IMG/VR virus record: IMGVR_UViG_3300027969_002350
Location: 1 to 64,000 of that record
Strand: one strand, 5' to 3'
From: a virus
DNA: 64,000 nucleotides
Shown: in pieces, positions 1-7,509 of the stretch
Layout of the letters: each line of letters opens with the position of its first letter
Position numbering within the stretch: position 1 is the first letter of the stretch
The notes under the pieces: model-generated
What the model was told of the DNA's origin: nothing
What the model saw: the letters and a program-made list of their open reading frames with translations, nothing else
Database searches by the model: none
Program-made: the position numbers and the translations under genes

Positions 1-2
1 AA

Positions 3-1538
3 TCAGTCACGGAAGCATTTGACCAACCCTATAAAATACTTCGATGGGAAAAGGGTGACTTCGGTGATGTAGACGCAATAGCACGATTAGATGACAACAC
101 CTTTCTAAGTATTATGTTCAACAAGGGATTTAGTCAAGGTACAAAAGAAGAAGCATGGAGTGTTGAGTTTTATAGAAACAACAGCCAAGAAGTCACAGGA
201 GAAGGTGATGCACAACGTGTGTTCGCCACTGTGATAAGTGCTATACAAACATTTATTGAAAAGTACAAACCTAATAAAATAACCTTTTCAGCGAGTAAAG
301 AAGTTGAAGATGGACAAAACTCACAAAGCAGAGCAAGATTATATGACAGTTTAGTTCAGCGTTACGCAAGGTCCTGGGGCTTTAGAGCATTTCGTGCTGA
401 CACTGGTAACAAAGTTATCTACGAATTAAGTAGATTAAAGCCTATTGTTGACAAACCTGTGGCGGAAGGCTCTTGGAAAAAGCCCAAGTTTAATACTGAC
501 ACCGTGGTATATGACGGTGCAAAAGCAAACGGTATATCTATTTTTTCAGCAGGATATCACCCTGATATTGAAACAGCATGGATTGAAGCAATAAAATCTG
601 TTAAGCCAGGTGCGGGTGCCACTATGGTTAAATCATTTGAGCAGTGGGCAAAGTCTCAAGGTGCAAAGACTATTAGAGCCGAAGCACTTCAGCCCAGTTT
701 GAATTTTTGGAAAAAAATGGGGTTTGATGTTGTTGGTAATCCGTCTAGTAAGAACAGGGTGCCGATCGAAAAACATATTGGCCAGCAAGATGTGGCAGAA
801 AATATCAACACTATGAATTTTGAAGAAGGTGATTGTCCTATTTTCGCTATTGCTTTACATCGTTTATCCAAATTGCCATTAATGGCATTAATTGAGTATA
901 ATGAACAAGTGGGAAGTACAGTATTAATTCACGCCTATGTAAAACTTAATAATCAATGGCGTATTGATGCTAGTGGAGAAACTGATGTTAATTGGATGTT
1001 ACAAAAATATCCTAACAATGGTAACGCAGAAGAAATAGAAATAAGCGAAAACAATTTAATTAAATTAGGGTATGGTAAAAATAAATGCCCTATGCTACAA
1101 CAAGTTCTTCCACATGCTAAAGAAGTTTTACAAGATATAGAACTAAATGAAAACTTTGCAGATGGTAAAGTAAAAGGTAAAAGCCGTCCCGGGCGTGTAA
1201 AACGCAGTGGTGCAAGCTGTGACGGAAGTGTCTCAGATCTAAGATCAAAAGCAAAAGATGCCAGTGGCGAACGTGCCAAAATGTATCACTGGTGTGCTAA
1301 CATGAAAAGCGGCCGTGCTAAAAACGAATCTGAAATGTTAGAAGATTTAAACGTTATATGGAAAGATGTATTGGAAGCTGGCGTGTATAAAGGTTATCCC
1401 TGTACTAAAGACTGTAGCGGACATGCCGCAGGCGATCGTTGGGCAGATGCTAGAAATATAACTGACCCTAATCAATGTCCTTACAGTAATAACAGTTTCT
1501 GGGAAGGTTGTCTAGCGCATACCGATGAACAAGAATAA
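3..1538 (+). CDS. Partial CDS: GNAT-like domain protein, probable virion/head-associated
   Basis: The frame is open from base 3, so the gene begins upstream of the window and its true N-terminus is missing; the first internal ATG (114) has no ribosome site. Around base 600-740 the protein carries a GNAT-acetyltransferase-like tail (GATMVKSFEQWAKSQGA, then LNFWKKMGFDVVG). Near the C-terminus is a basic Cys-containing module (GKSRPGRVKRSGASC, then MYHWCANMKSG), which I recall from other marine T4-like phage proteins. It is followed directly by a late promoter and by genes with capsid-targeting-like leaders, so a late virion role is likely but inferred. Acetyl-CoA binding is not proven. Confidence 0.75.
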   Translation, partial: SVTEAFDQPYKILRWEKGDFGDVDAIARLDDNTFLSIMFNKGFSQGTKEEAWSVEFYRNNSQEVTGEGDAQRVFATVISAIQTFIEKYKPNKITFSASKEVEDGQNSQSRARLYDSLVQRYARSWGFRAFRADTGNKVIYELSRLKPIVDKPVAEGSWKKPKFNTDTVVYDGAKANGISIFSAGYHPDIETAWIEAIKSVKPGAGATMVKSFEQWAKSQGAKTIRAEALQPSLNFWKKMGFDVVGNPSSKNRVPIEKHIGQQDVAENINTMNFEEGDCPIFAIALHRLSKLPLMALIEYNEQVGSTVLIHAYVKLNNQWRIDASGETDVNWMLQKYPNNGNAEEIEISENNLIKLGYGKNKCPMLQQVLPHAKEVLQDIELNENFADGKVKGKSRPGRVKRSGASCDGSVSDLRSKAKDASGERAKMYHWCANMKSGRAKNESEMLEDLNVIWKDVLEAGVYKGYPCTKDCSGHAAGDRWADARNITDPNQCPYSNNSFWEGCLAHTDEQE

Positions 1539-1540
1539 CA

Positions 1541-1548
1541 TATAAATA
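1541..1548 (+). promoter_or_regulatory. T4-type late promoter octamer
   Basis: TATAAATA, an exact match to the T4 late promoter consensus, lies 7 nt before the ATG at 1556 and just after the upstream stop codon. Confidence 0.7.
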
Positions 1549-1555
1549 TACTATT

Positions 1556-2920
1556 ATGCGATTATTAGACCTTAAACAACTTACCGAAGCGGCATTAGAC
1601 GTTGATGAACTTAAAAAGTACGAAGATGAAGTATCGTCTCCTACTCCATATCTACGTGCTAATAAATTTTTAAGTAAGATTGAACGCAATGAAGAATTTG
1701 AATTAGTAGGCGGAGAAAAGGTTATAATTAAACCAGAAGAATATAATAGATTATTACAAATATTTAAAGCAGACACAGTAAAAGGCCAAACAGTAAGTAT
1801 TCAATTGGCCAACGGACAAACCAAACGTTTAACACAATTTCAAAAAACAACAGACTTAGGTGGCAAAGGCGGCGGCGGTGCAGGACTGGCCAATCGAGGC
1901 GAAGCCGCAGAAGGCATATTGGGTGCTAGTTTATTTGCTAAATTAATTGCTAGAACACGTGGCAAAATAGATACAATCAATCCTACAAATATCTGGAACA
2001 TCATTGATACGTTGAAGCAAACACAGGAAGATCATTATTCTATACAAATTAAAGATGCTACTAAAAACGTTGCCAGAGACAGTATTCAATTTACATTAAA
2101 ATTAAAACCAGGACCATACAAAGACATAATGGATCCTAAGAAACGAAGTTTACTTACCAGCGAAATTAATAGTGCTGTTGCGTATGCTAACAGCGCAGAC
2201 GCACAAGAATACTGTGAGTATTTTTATCTCAACGGCAAGCCCGATGTTATCCATGTTATTACGGACGGCATCAGTGGCAGTACAACAAAGAAATCAGACG
2301 TTGAAGTTATTACAACAGATCCAACAACCGGCAAATCAGTGCGCCAACAACTTAATATTAGCCTTAAAGCAGGTAGTGATCAAATGGGTCAAGTTGGACA
2401 GGGAGAAAAAGGCGAAGAGTTTGACGCACAAAAGAAACTATGGAATTCCTTTGGCATTGACATCGAATCAAGTAGAAACGAATTTGATACTCTAGTCTCT
2501 GAACAAGGATTACCAGTAGGCATTGAAAGAATATATAGAGATGCTACCGTATTCTTACAAGACTTACTAGCAGGTAGTTTTGATGATGCTGAATACTTGT
2601 TCTTAAAAGATTTAGTCAAAGGCATTGATTATTTTGCTACATTAAACGATCCAACCGTATTGCTTGTTAGCTTTGAAGGCGGCAATTACGAAGTATTGAG
2701 TTTTGCTAATTTAGAAAAAAAACTAAAAAACATTGATTTAGACGCTAGATACAACGATAAAGCCGCCAATCCTCAAATTGAAATATATGATATAAACAGC
2801 GGTATGCAACTATTTAGGATCAGAAGCAAAAAAGAAAAAGTCAAAGGCGACAAGTGGTACATTCGCAATTACATTGAAAAAGGTCCATTGCTTTCAGAGT
2901 TAACCAGCATCAAGAAGTAA
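1556..2920 (+). CDS. Putative internal head protein with capsid-targeting-like leader
   Basis: 454 aa, no family recognised for the body. The N-terminus MRLLDLKQLTEA resembles the T4 capsid-targeting sequence (a short amphipathic leader of internal head proteins) and contains LTE, fitting the (L/I)xE cleavage rule of the gp21 prohead protease. A Gly-rich patch lies near residues 101-107 and the remainder is a mixed soluble sequence with no membrane segment. It is expressed from a late promoter 7 nt upstream and precedes three more genes with similar leaders. Packaging in the capsid is an inference from leader and promoter only. Confidence 0.75.
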   Translation: MRLLDLKQLTEAALDVDELKKYEDEVSSPTPYLRANKFLSKIERNEEFELVGGEKVIIKPEEYNRLLQIFKADTVKGQTVSIQLANGQTKRLTQFQKTTDLGGKGGGGAGLANRGEAAEGILGASLFAKLIARTRGKIDTINPTNIWNIIDTLKQTQEDHYSIQIKDATKNVARDSIQFTLKLKPGPYKDIMDPKKRSLLTSEINSAVAYANSADAQEYCEYFYLNGKPDVIHVITDGISGSTTKKSDVEVITTDPTTGKSVRQQLNISLKAGSDQMGQVGQGEKGEEFDAQKKLWNSFGIDIESSRNEFDTLVSEQGLPVGIERIYRDATVFLQDLLAGSFDDAEYLFLKDLVKGIDYFATLNDPTVLLVSFEGGNYEVLSFANLEKKLKNIDLDARYNDKAANPQIEIYDINSGMQLFRIRSKKEKVKGDKWYIRNYIEKGPLLSELTSIKK

Positions 2921-2942
2921 TACGATATATTGACATAAAATG

Positions 2943-2950
2943 GATAAATA
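2943..2950 (+). promoter_or_regulatory. T4-type late promoter octamer
   Basis: GATAAATA, one mismatch from TATAAATA, only 5 nt before the ATG at 2956. A start this close to the box would leave almost no 5' leader. Confidence 0.6.
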
Positions 2951-2955
2951 ATCAT

Positions 2956-3150
2956 ATGAAAATAAAAGAACTTATCATTGAAGACGGCGGCATAAGTGCT
3001 GGTAGTTTTGCCAACGCACCTGCCGGCAATTTGTTTGCTGTACCAATGAAACGTAATATGCCACGTAAGCGTCCAAAGAAGGAAGCTGAAGAATTCAAAA
3101 CTAAAAAAGATAAGTCTAATGTTTTAGAAACTGGAACTAAAAATGGATAA
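2956..3150 (+). CDS. Small basic protein with capsid-targeting-like leader
   Basis: 64 aa. Begins MKIKELIIEDGG, with IIE matching the (L/I)xE prohead protease consensus; after predicted removal of the first nine residues about 55 aa remain, rich in Lys/Arg with a patch PRKRPKKEAEE, so DNA contact inside the head is plausible. It overlaps the next gene by 8 nt, suggesting coupled translation. No database family is recognised. It sits behind its own late promoter. Confidence 0.65.
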   Translation: MKIKELIIEDGGISAGSFANAPAGNLFAVPMKRNMPRKRPKKEAEEFKTKKDKSNVLETGTKNG

Positions 3151-4003
3151 ACAAAGAGCACGTCAACTTTATGAACTAGCAGATCGTTTAAGTAAATTAG
3201 ACGTTAATACTCTATCCGAAGAACAACTATCACATCGTAATACTATGATTGCTAAATTGCAAGAAGAAGTTACAACAATTAAAGAGATGGCCAGCAAGAT
3301 TATATCTGTAGATGATAAGCACGGATTCATTACAGTTATTGTACAAGCACCAGATGGCAGTAAAAGAGCAATGGCCAATGACAATCCAAATTACATCCAA
3401 AAATGGTTACAAAAATATGGATTAACTCTTCCACAGAGTATTACAAGTCAGTTCGTAGGCGTACACGAAGAATTCAACGGTGAATACGATGACGAAGCAG
3501 GTATGGTTCAAAGCAATCTACGCACAATGGCTCGTGCTGTAAACGGTTTACTAGATACCATAGAAGACAATGACAACTTGCCAGAGTGGGCACAGGAAAA
3601 AATTGCCAAAGCAGAAATGATGACAACCAGTGTTTGGGATTATTTACTAAGTCAAAAAGAACAAGGCATGGATCCTAAAGTAACAGAGGCCAAGCTGCCA
3701 GAAGTTGATTCACTTGTTACTGATACAGAAGCTGTAATGAAAGAATTTCAAATTGATGCTGAACAAGCATTAAAAACTGTGCTAGGAAACAGAGAGTATA
3801 ATAGCCGCCGTGGCTATTACAGTTTCTATATTAGACAAATTATTGCTAGATTGAATCAACAAGGTGTAACTGAAACTAAAAAGCCAAGTCCTCGTCTTAC
3901 GCCAGTTGACATGAAAAAATCTGAGCCGGTCAGTGAAGAAATAAATACAGAAGCATACGAAAGACTACAAAAGGTTTTCGCATTTAAGAATTACGAAAGT
4001 TAA
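3143..4003 (+). CDS. Conserved phage protein, unknown function
   Basis: 286 aa, soluble, charged and predicted mostly helical (residues 1-60 look like a coiled coil: MDKQRARQLYELADRLSKL). Its start lies inside the previous gene and it is followed after 2 nt by another leader-bearing gene, so it belongs to the same late unit. There is no capsid-targeting-like leader at its own N-terminus. It contains a section resembling motifs seen in other marine T4-like phage proteins (NREYNSRRGYYSFYIRQII), but I cannot assign a function. Confidence 0.7.
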   Translation: MDKQRARQLYELADRLSKLDVNTLSEEQLSHRNTMIAKLQEEVTTIKEMASKIISVDDKHGFITVIVQAPDGSKRAMANDNPNYIQKWLQKYGLTLPQSITSQFVGVHEEFNGEYDDEAGMVQSNLRTMARAVNGLLDTIEDNDNLPEWAQEKIAKAEMMTTSVWDYLLSQKEQGMDPKVTEAKLPEVDSLVTDTEAVMKEFQIDAEQALKTVLGNREYNSRRGYYSFYIRQIIARLNQQGVTETKKPSPRLTPVDMKKSEPVSEEINTEAYERLQKVFAFKNYES

Positions 4004-4005
4004 TT

Positions 4006-5253
4006 ATGAAACTATTTGAACTATATCAACAAAATACCCTACAAGGTACAAATAACTTAAAACAGATATCTGAAGCTGTTACCAATAAGACTGGTGCAGT
4101 TATTACTGTAGGCAATACTCAAGTTAAACTTGGCATTAATAGTGCTAGATATGTTTTTAGCTTATATGAAACCGCAGTGGCCAATGGCACCAGCGAACAA
4201 TTCTTAGAAGGCCTTGCTAATCTAAATCCAACAATGGTCATGGAAAATGATAACACAATGCGTCACATTGTCGGCAAGTTCAAGCACGAAGTTAAAAACT
4301 TCTTAGCTGGTCAAGAACTAAGCGATGACTTATATCACGCATTGTTTGACTACTACAGTGACCACGGTGAAATGCCTTATGGTACTATGAAAGGTCGTGA
4401 TGGCGATCCTTATGAATGGGTTCATATGCGTTTTGATCAAGACGTACTTGATTACACTGGCGGTGATAATCAAGATGTTCCGGCATTACCAGCGGCAACA
4501 ATGCCAATGATGCCACGTCAAGAAAGCATGTACGAATCTAAGAAAACAAAAATGAAAGAAGGTTGGGCAGAAATGCAGGCCGACGTTCTTGCTCGTGCAG
4601 AACGTGAAAAGCAAGAAAGAGGCACTGGTAAGTTTGATAAAAAACAAACTAGTACTGGTACTGTTTACAGCCGCAAATATAATGCAGATACAGGCCAATC
4701 AATTGAGCCAACTAAAGATGCAGAAGGTAAATCACCAGTTAAGCGCAGTCGCGGGCGCCCAAGTGCTGCCGCTAGTTCTACCGAAGGTGGTACAAGTTTT
4801 GCAGATTACAACAGTTGGTATCACAAGTCTAAGCGTACACATAGTGAACGCAAGATTGTTGGTAGCAGAGCAGGTGCTGTAGCAGTTGTTCCAAAAGGTA
4901 AAAAATATCTAGTAGTAGGTAATTGGGAAAACGATTCTGGTATGTTGTTTGATGCACCAAGTGAAATACTGTCATTGGAAGATTTAAAAGCATTTAAGAG
5001 TGCTAAAGGACGTCCAAAGAAAATCCGTGAATGGATTGAAACATTACGTTTTGTATCCGAAGGTGAAACAACTAAAACATCAACCGGTCTTAAGCATAGT
5101 GCTAAAGGCAAATATGGTGCAGACGAAAACGAACCAGAAGATGAAGAACAACTAGACAAAGCTGGCACTAACCGTAGAGAAAAAGCTATGGGCGTTAAGT
5201 GGGATCGCGAAAAGAAATGGGGCGGCGGCATTAAAGTTGAAAGCAAGAAGTAA
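4006..5253 (+). CDS. Putative head-associated protein, leader MKLFELYQ
   Basis: 415 aa. Begins MKLFELYQQNTLQ and contains ISE at residues 22-24, a possible (L/I)xE processing point later than in its neighbours. The middle (about 180-270) is highly charged and low in complexity, with a basic KRSRGRPSAAASS stretch resembling an AT-hook core (RGRP), which would fit DNA contact. The C-terminus is Lys/Gly/Trp rich (WDREKKWGGGIK). Starts 2 nt after the previous stop and overlaps the next start by 1 nt (TAATG). Function unknown; head packaging is inferred. Confidence 0.7.
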   Translation: MKLFELYQQNTLQGTNNLKQISEAVTNKTGAVITVGNTQVKLGINSARYVFSLYETAVANGTSEQFLEGLANLNPTMVMENDNTMRHIVGKFKHEVKNFLAGQELSDDLYHALFDYYSDHGEMPYGTMKGRDGDPYEWVHMRFDQDVLDYTGGDNQDVPALPAATMPMMPRQESMYESKKTKMKEGWAEMQADVLARAEREKQERGTGKFDKKQTSTGTVYSRKYNADTGQSIEPTKDAEGKSPVKRSRGRPSAAASSTEGGTSFADYNSWYHKSKRTHSERKIVGSRAGAVAVVPKGKKYLVVGNWENDSGMLFDAPSEILSLEDLKAFKSAKGRPKKIREWIETLRFVSEGETTKTSTGLKHSAKGKYGADENEPEDEEQLDKAGTNRREKAMGVKWDREKKWGGGIKVESKK

Positions 5254-5669
5254 TGCGTATCTCTGAAATTCTTGCCGAGAGTTGGAGTCAAAAGTATAAA
5301 AGCAGTATCAATTGTTCTCATCCTAAAGGCTTTAGTCAAAAGGCTCATTGTGCTGGCAAAAAGAAACACAACGAGTCAATTGAAACAGAAATGGTCTGCG
5401 AAGACTGCGGTATGTGCCAAACACACGGCGACAACCTAGTAGAAGTCAAACAACGGTTAGATGCCAAATGTTGGACAGGTAAGCACAAAGAAGGCACTAA
5501 GATCAAAGGCGGTGTTCGTGTAAACAACTGTGTACCTAATGAAAGCCTAGATGCTAATCAAAAACGTGTAGGACAAGTTGGTGGTGAAGAAAAAGCAAAA
5601 AAGATAGGACAAGTTCTTGCTAAACCTCCTAAGCAACATCCTTTCAAAGGTCGATTGGTCGGCGAATAA
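5253..5669 (+). CDS. Cys-rich small protein with capsid-targeting-like leader
   Basis: 138 aa. Begins MRISEILAES; LAE fits the gp21 (L/I)xE cleavage rule. Two Cys modules follow: CSHPKGFSQKAHCAGKKK (about 22-39) and CWTGKHKEGTKIKGGVRV ending NNCVP, separated by CEDCGMC, which could bind a metal. These modules look like ones repeated in other marine T4-like phage virion proteins (from memory, not searched). The start overlaps the upstream stop by one base, so translation is probably coupled. Confidence 0.7.
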   Translation: MRISEILAESWSQKYKSSINCSHPKGFSQKAHCAGKKKHNESIETEMVCEDCGMCQTHGDNLVEVKQRLDAKCWTGKHKEGTKIKGGVRVNNCVPNESLDANQKRVGQVGGEEKAKKIGQVLAKPPKQHPFKGRLVGE

Positions 5670-5676
5670 CTAAACA

Positions 5677-6081
5677 ATGACGCATTGGCAAGAATACATT
5701 CGCAGTAGTTATGAATTGATTCTTGATGCAGAAGGCAAGACTGCTACTTACTTAAACGAACCTTTAGAATACTATCTAGTCAGCTTGATGGCTAGATGGT
5801 TTGACAAGCCTAATATTCCCCCTGATACTCCTGTGGCAATACTAATGCTTACTGCCATGCAAAATCCTAGAAAAGAAAACTTGTCAGAAGTAGCAGACAT
5901 TTGTTTGTTCTACGACAGCTTTAAAATAAAACAACGTAAATGGCCATCGCCCAAGTATTATAAAGACATGGGCGCCACAGCATATGGCATGGCTTATGTT
6001 GCTAGTAATGACAATATATACAATCAACTAGAAATTAGTTTTGATACGTGTAGTAGAATTTTATCTAATACTATTAAATAA
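5677..6081 (+). CDS. Conserved phage hypothetical protein
   Basis: 134 aa, soluble, no recognised domain and no membrane segment. It follows the leader-bearing genes after 7 nt and precedes a late promoter. The composition (MTHWQEYIRSSYELILDA at the start) suggests a compact helical protein. I cannot assign a role. Confidence 0.6.
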   Translation: MTHWQEYIRSSYELILDAEGKTATYLNEPLEYYLVSLMARWFDKPNIPPDTPVAILMLTAMQNPRKENLSEVADICLFYDSFKIKQRKWPSPKYYKDMGATAYGMAYVASNDNIYNQLEISFDTCSRILSNTIK

Positions 6082-6090
6082 CTTATTAAA

Positions 6091-6098
6091 GATAAATA
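6091..6098 (+). promoter_or_regulatory. T4-type late promoter octamer
   Basis: GATAAATA 21 nt before the ATG at 6120, leaving room for a short leader with a ribosome site (TAGGAAAA). Confidence 0.55.
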
Positions 6099-6119
6099 TA
6101 TTCAATAGGAAAACAAATC

Positions 6120-6560
6120 ATGGATGAATTAGTACAAGCAATGAAAAAGGCACTGGCAGATACATTTGCCTTTTATTTAAAAGCACAGGGCTTTCACTGG
6201 AACGTTGAAGGTCCTAATTTCCCACAATATCACGCATTGTTTGATACTATATACAACGAAGTCTATGGAAGCATAGATCGTTTTGCAGAAGAAATTCGTG
6301 CCATGGATGCGTATGCTCCTGCTAGTTTTGCTCGCTTCAGTGAACTAACTAGTCTAGAAGATGAGATACAAATTTTAAATGCACAAGGCATGCTGGCAAA
6401 ATTATTAGCAGACAATGATGTTGTATTGGCTAGTCTTGAGCAAGCATATGAATTAGCAGAAGTTGCACACAATCATGGACTAAGCAACTTCTTAGCTGAA
6501 CGTCAAGATGCACATAAAAAACATGCTTGGCAATTAAAAGCAACTCTAAAACAAAGATAA
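6120..6560 (+). CDS. dps: Dps-like ferritin (DNA-protecting iron-storage protein)
   Basis: 146 aa, close to the usual length of Dps. Dps assembles as a 12-mer that oxidises Fe(II) with peroxide and can shield DNA. The inter-subunit ferroxidase ligands are visible: H26 in FHWNVEGPNF, H38 in YHALFDTIY with D42, and D53/E57 in SIDRFAEEIR. No long basic N-terminal tail is present, so direct DNA binding is less certain. It stands behind a late promoter, which suggests expression late in infection, possibly to limit oxidative damage or for packaging. A phage copy is unusual but the family assignment is firm. Confidence 0.92.
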   Translation: MDELVQAMKKALADTFAFYLKAQGFHWNVEGPNFPQYHALFDTIYNEVYGSIDRFAEEIRAMDAYAPASFARFSELTSLEDEIQILNAQGMLAKLLADNDVVLASLEQAYELAEVAHNHGLSNFLAERQDAHKKHAWQLKATLKQR

Positions 6561-6806
6561 ATGAATCCTTTAATTAAAGAGTTAGTTCGGACAGAACTAA
6601 CTAAAAACCAAATACTTGCTCTTGACTCTTTTATCGCAGACAGAGGTGAGGAAATATTCAAAAACAGCAATCTACTCAAAGTAATCAACAAAGGCGATTT
6701 AAATTCCGTTCCTGTTGAACTTGCAAAATGGGTCGTAGATTCTGGAAGACTTCGTCCAGAACTCGCAGAACTTCGCCAAAAAGAAATCTCCTTGTTTACC
6801 AAATAA
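6561..6806 (+). CDS. Lysozyme (GH24) C-terminal-half-like protein
   Basis: 81 aa. The order of motifs resembles the C-terminal half of phage GH24 lysozymes: ALDSFIADRG, then LLKVINKGDLNSVPVELAKW, then GRLRPELAELRQKEISLF, equivalent to the final helices ending in the RR..E..LF tail. The N-terminal part that carries the catalytic Glu is absent, and the ATG follows the Dps stop codon directly, so there is no room for it. It is therefore either a degenerate remnant or a reused fold without hydrolase activity. Similarity was judged by eye. Confidence 0.5.
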   Translation: MNPLIKELVRTELTKNQILALDSFIADRGEEIFKNSNLLKVINKGDLNSVPVELAKWVVDSGRLRPELAELRQKEISLFTK

Positions 6807-6809
6807 CAC

Positions 6810-6838
6810 TTGACCTTTGTTGTCTACTATAGTATAAT
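6810..6838 (+). promoter_or_regulatory. Sigma70-type promoter
   Basis: TTGACC (6810-6815), 17 nt spacer, TATAAT (6833-6838). It drives the gene at 6869. Confidence 0.85.
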
Positions 6839-6868
6839 AGTGAACACACATTTTACTAAGGAGTGTTT

Positions 6869-7126
6869 ATGGAACCGCGTATGTTTTCCGGCGATGAAAA
6901 AGCCAAAATTAAAAAACTATTTGCCGAAGGCATTCAAGTTATGGGCGAAGTTGCTGCCTTGTCAGAGGGCTTGAATGAAACGATTAAAGCCATTGCAGAA
7001 GAACTAGACATGAAACCCGGCGTACTAAAGAAAGCATTACGTATTGCTTATAAGAATGAGTTTGCCAAAGAACAAGATGCATTTACTGAAGTAGAAGAAG
7101 TTCTTGAAGTTGCAGGTCATCGTTGA
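6869..7126 (+). CDS. DsbA-like small DNA-binding protein
   Basis: 85 aa. The ATG at 6869 is preferred over an in-frame GTG at 6863 because TAAGGAG (6857-6863) sits 5 nt before it. Size and helical pattern (KIKKLFAEGIQVMGEV, then LDMKPGVLKKALRIAYKNEF, then an acidic FTEVEEVLEV tail) resemble T4 DsbA, a small dsDNA-binding protein that helps late transcription; T4 dsbA is about 89 aa. It comes directly before polymerase-linked genes. The assignment rests on length and pattern and is moderate. Confidence 0.6.
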   Translation: MEPRMFSGDEKAKIKKLFAEGIQVMGEVAALSEGLNETIKAIAEELDMKPGVLKKALRIAYKNEFAKEQDAFTEVEEVLEVAGHR

Positions 7127-7509
7127 ATCAGTCATACCTAAGTCGGTTACAATATAATAAATTCTGGAGTGGCAGATCTAATTGCCCTTCAAAGAATGTA
7201 GCTGACTTATGGGCGGAACAGATTATTGTTCCTGCTATTTTTTACATTTATGATGATATGATTGATGATATAAAAGAGTTTGTCAATAAACAAACTTGGC
7301 AATTTTATTTTGAATGGCTATGTACTGCCGTTCTAATCGTCGGAGTTGCTTTAACCAGTTATAATGTTTATCCTCTAAACATTTGGGTCAGCGGTCTAGG
7401 CAATCTAGGCTGGTTTGTTCTTGGAATACTATGGCGTAAGTGGAGTTTGATTATTGTTCAACTTATAGTTACAATAATCTATGTTGCAGGAATATATAAT
7501 ATACTATGA
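7123..7509 (+). CDS. Small membrane protein, PnuC-like pattern
   Basis: Up to 128 aa. The start is probably the TTG at 7123, overlapping the upstream stop; an internal ATG near 7257 is an alternative. After a soluble stretch of about 60 residues come three hydrophobic segments (LCTAVLIVGVALTSYNVY, GNLGWFVLGILW, LIIVQLIVTIIYVAGIY). The spacing of Trp and Gly resembles part of PnuC nicotinamide riboside transporters, but it is much shorter than a full transporter. It overlaps the start of the polymerase gene (ATGA). The role is unknown. Confidence 0.6.
   Translation: MNQSYLSRLQYNKFWSGRSNCPSKNVADLWAEQIIVPAIFYIYDDMIDDIKEFVNKQTWQFYFEWLCTAVLIVGVALTSYNVYPLNIWVSGLGNLGWFVLGILWRKWSLIIVQLIVTIIYVAGIYNIL

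Noticed and set aside
4821-5369. 182-aa minus-strand open frame
   Set aside because: Fully covered by two well-supported plus-strand genes; Ser/Leu-rich antisense composition and no ribosome site.
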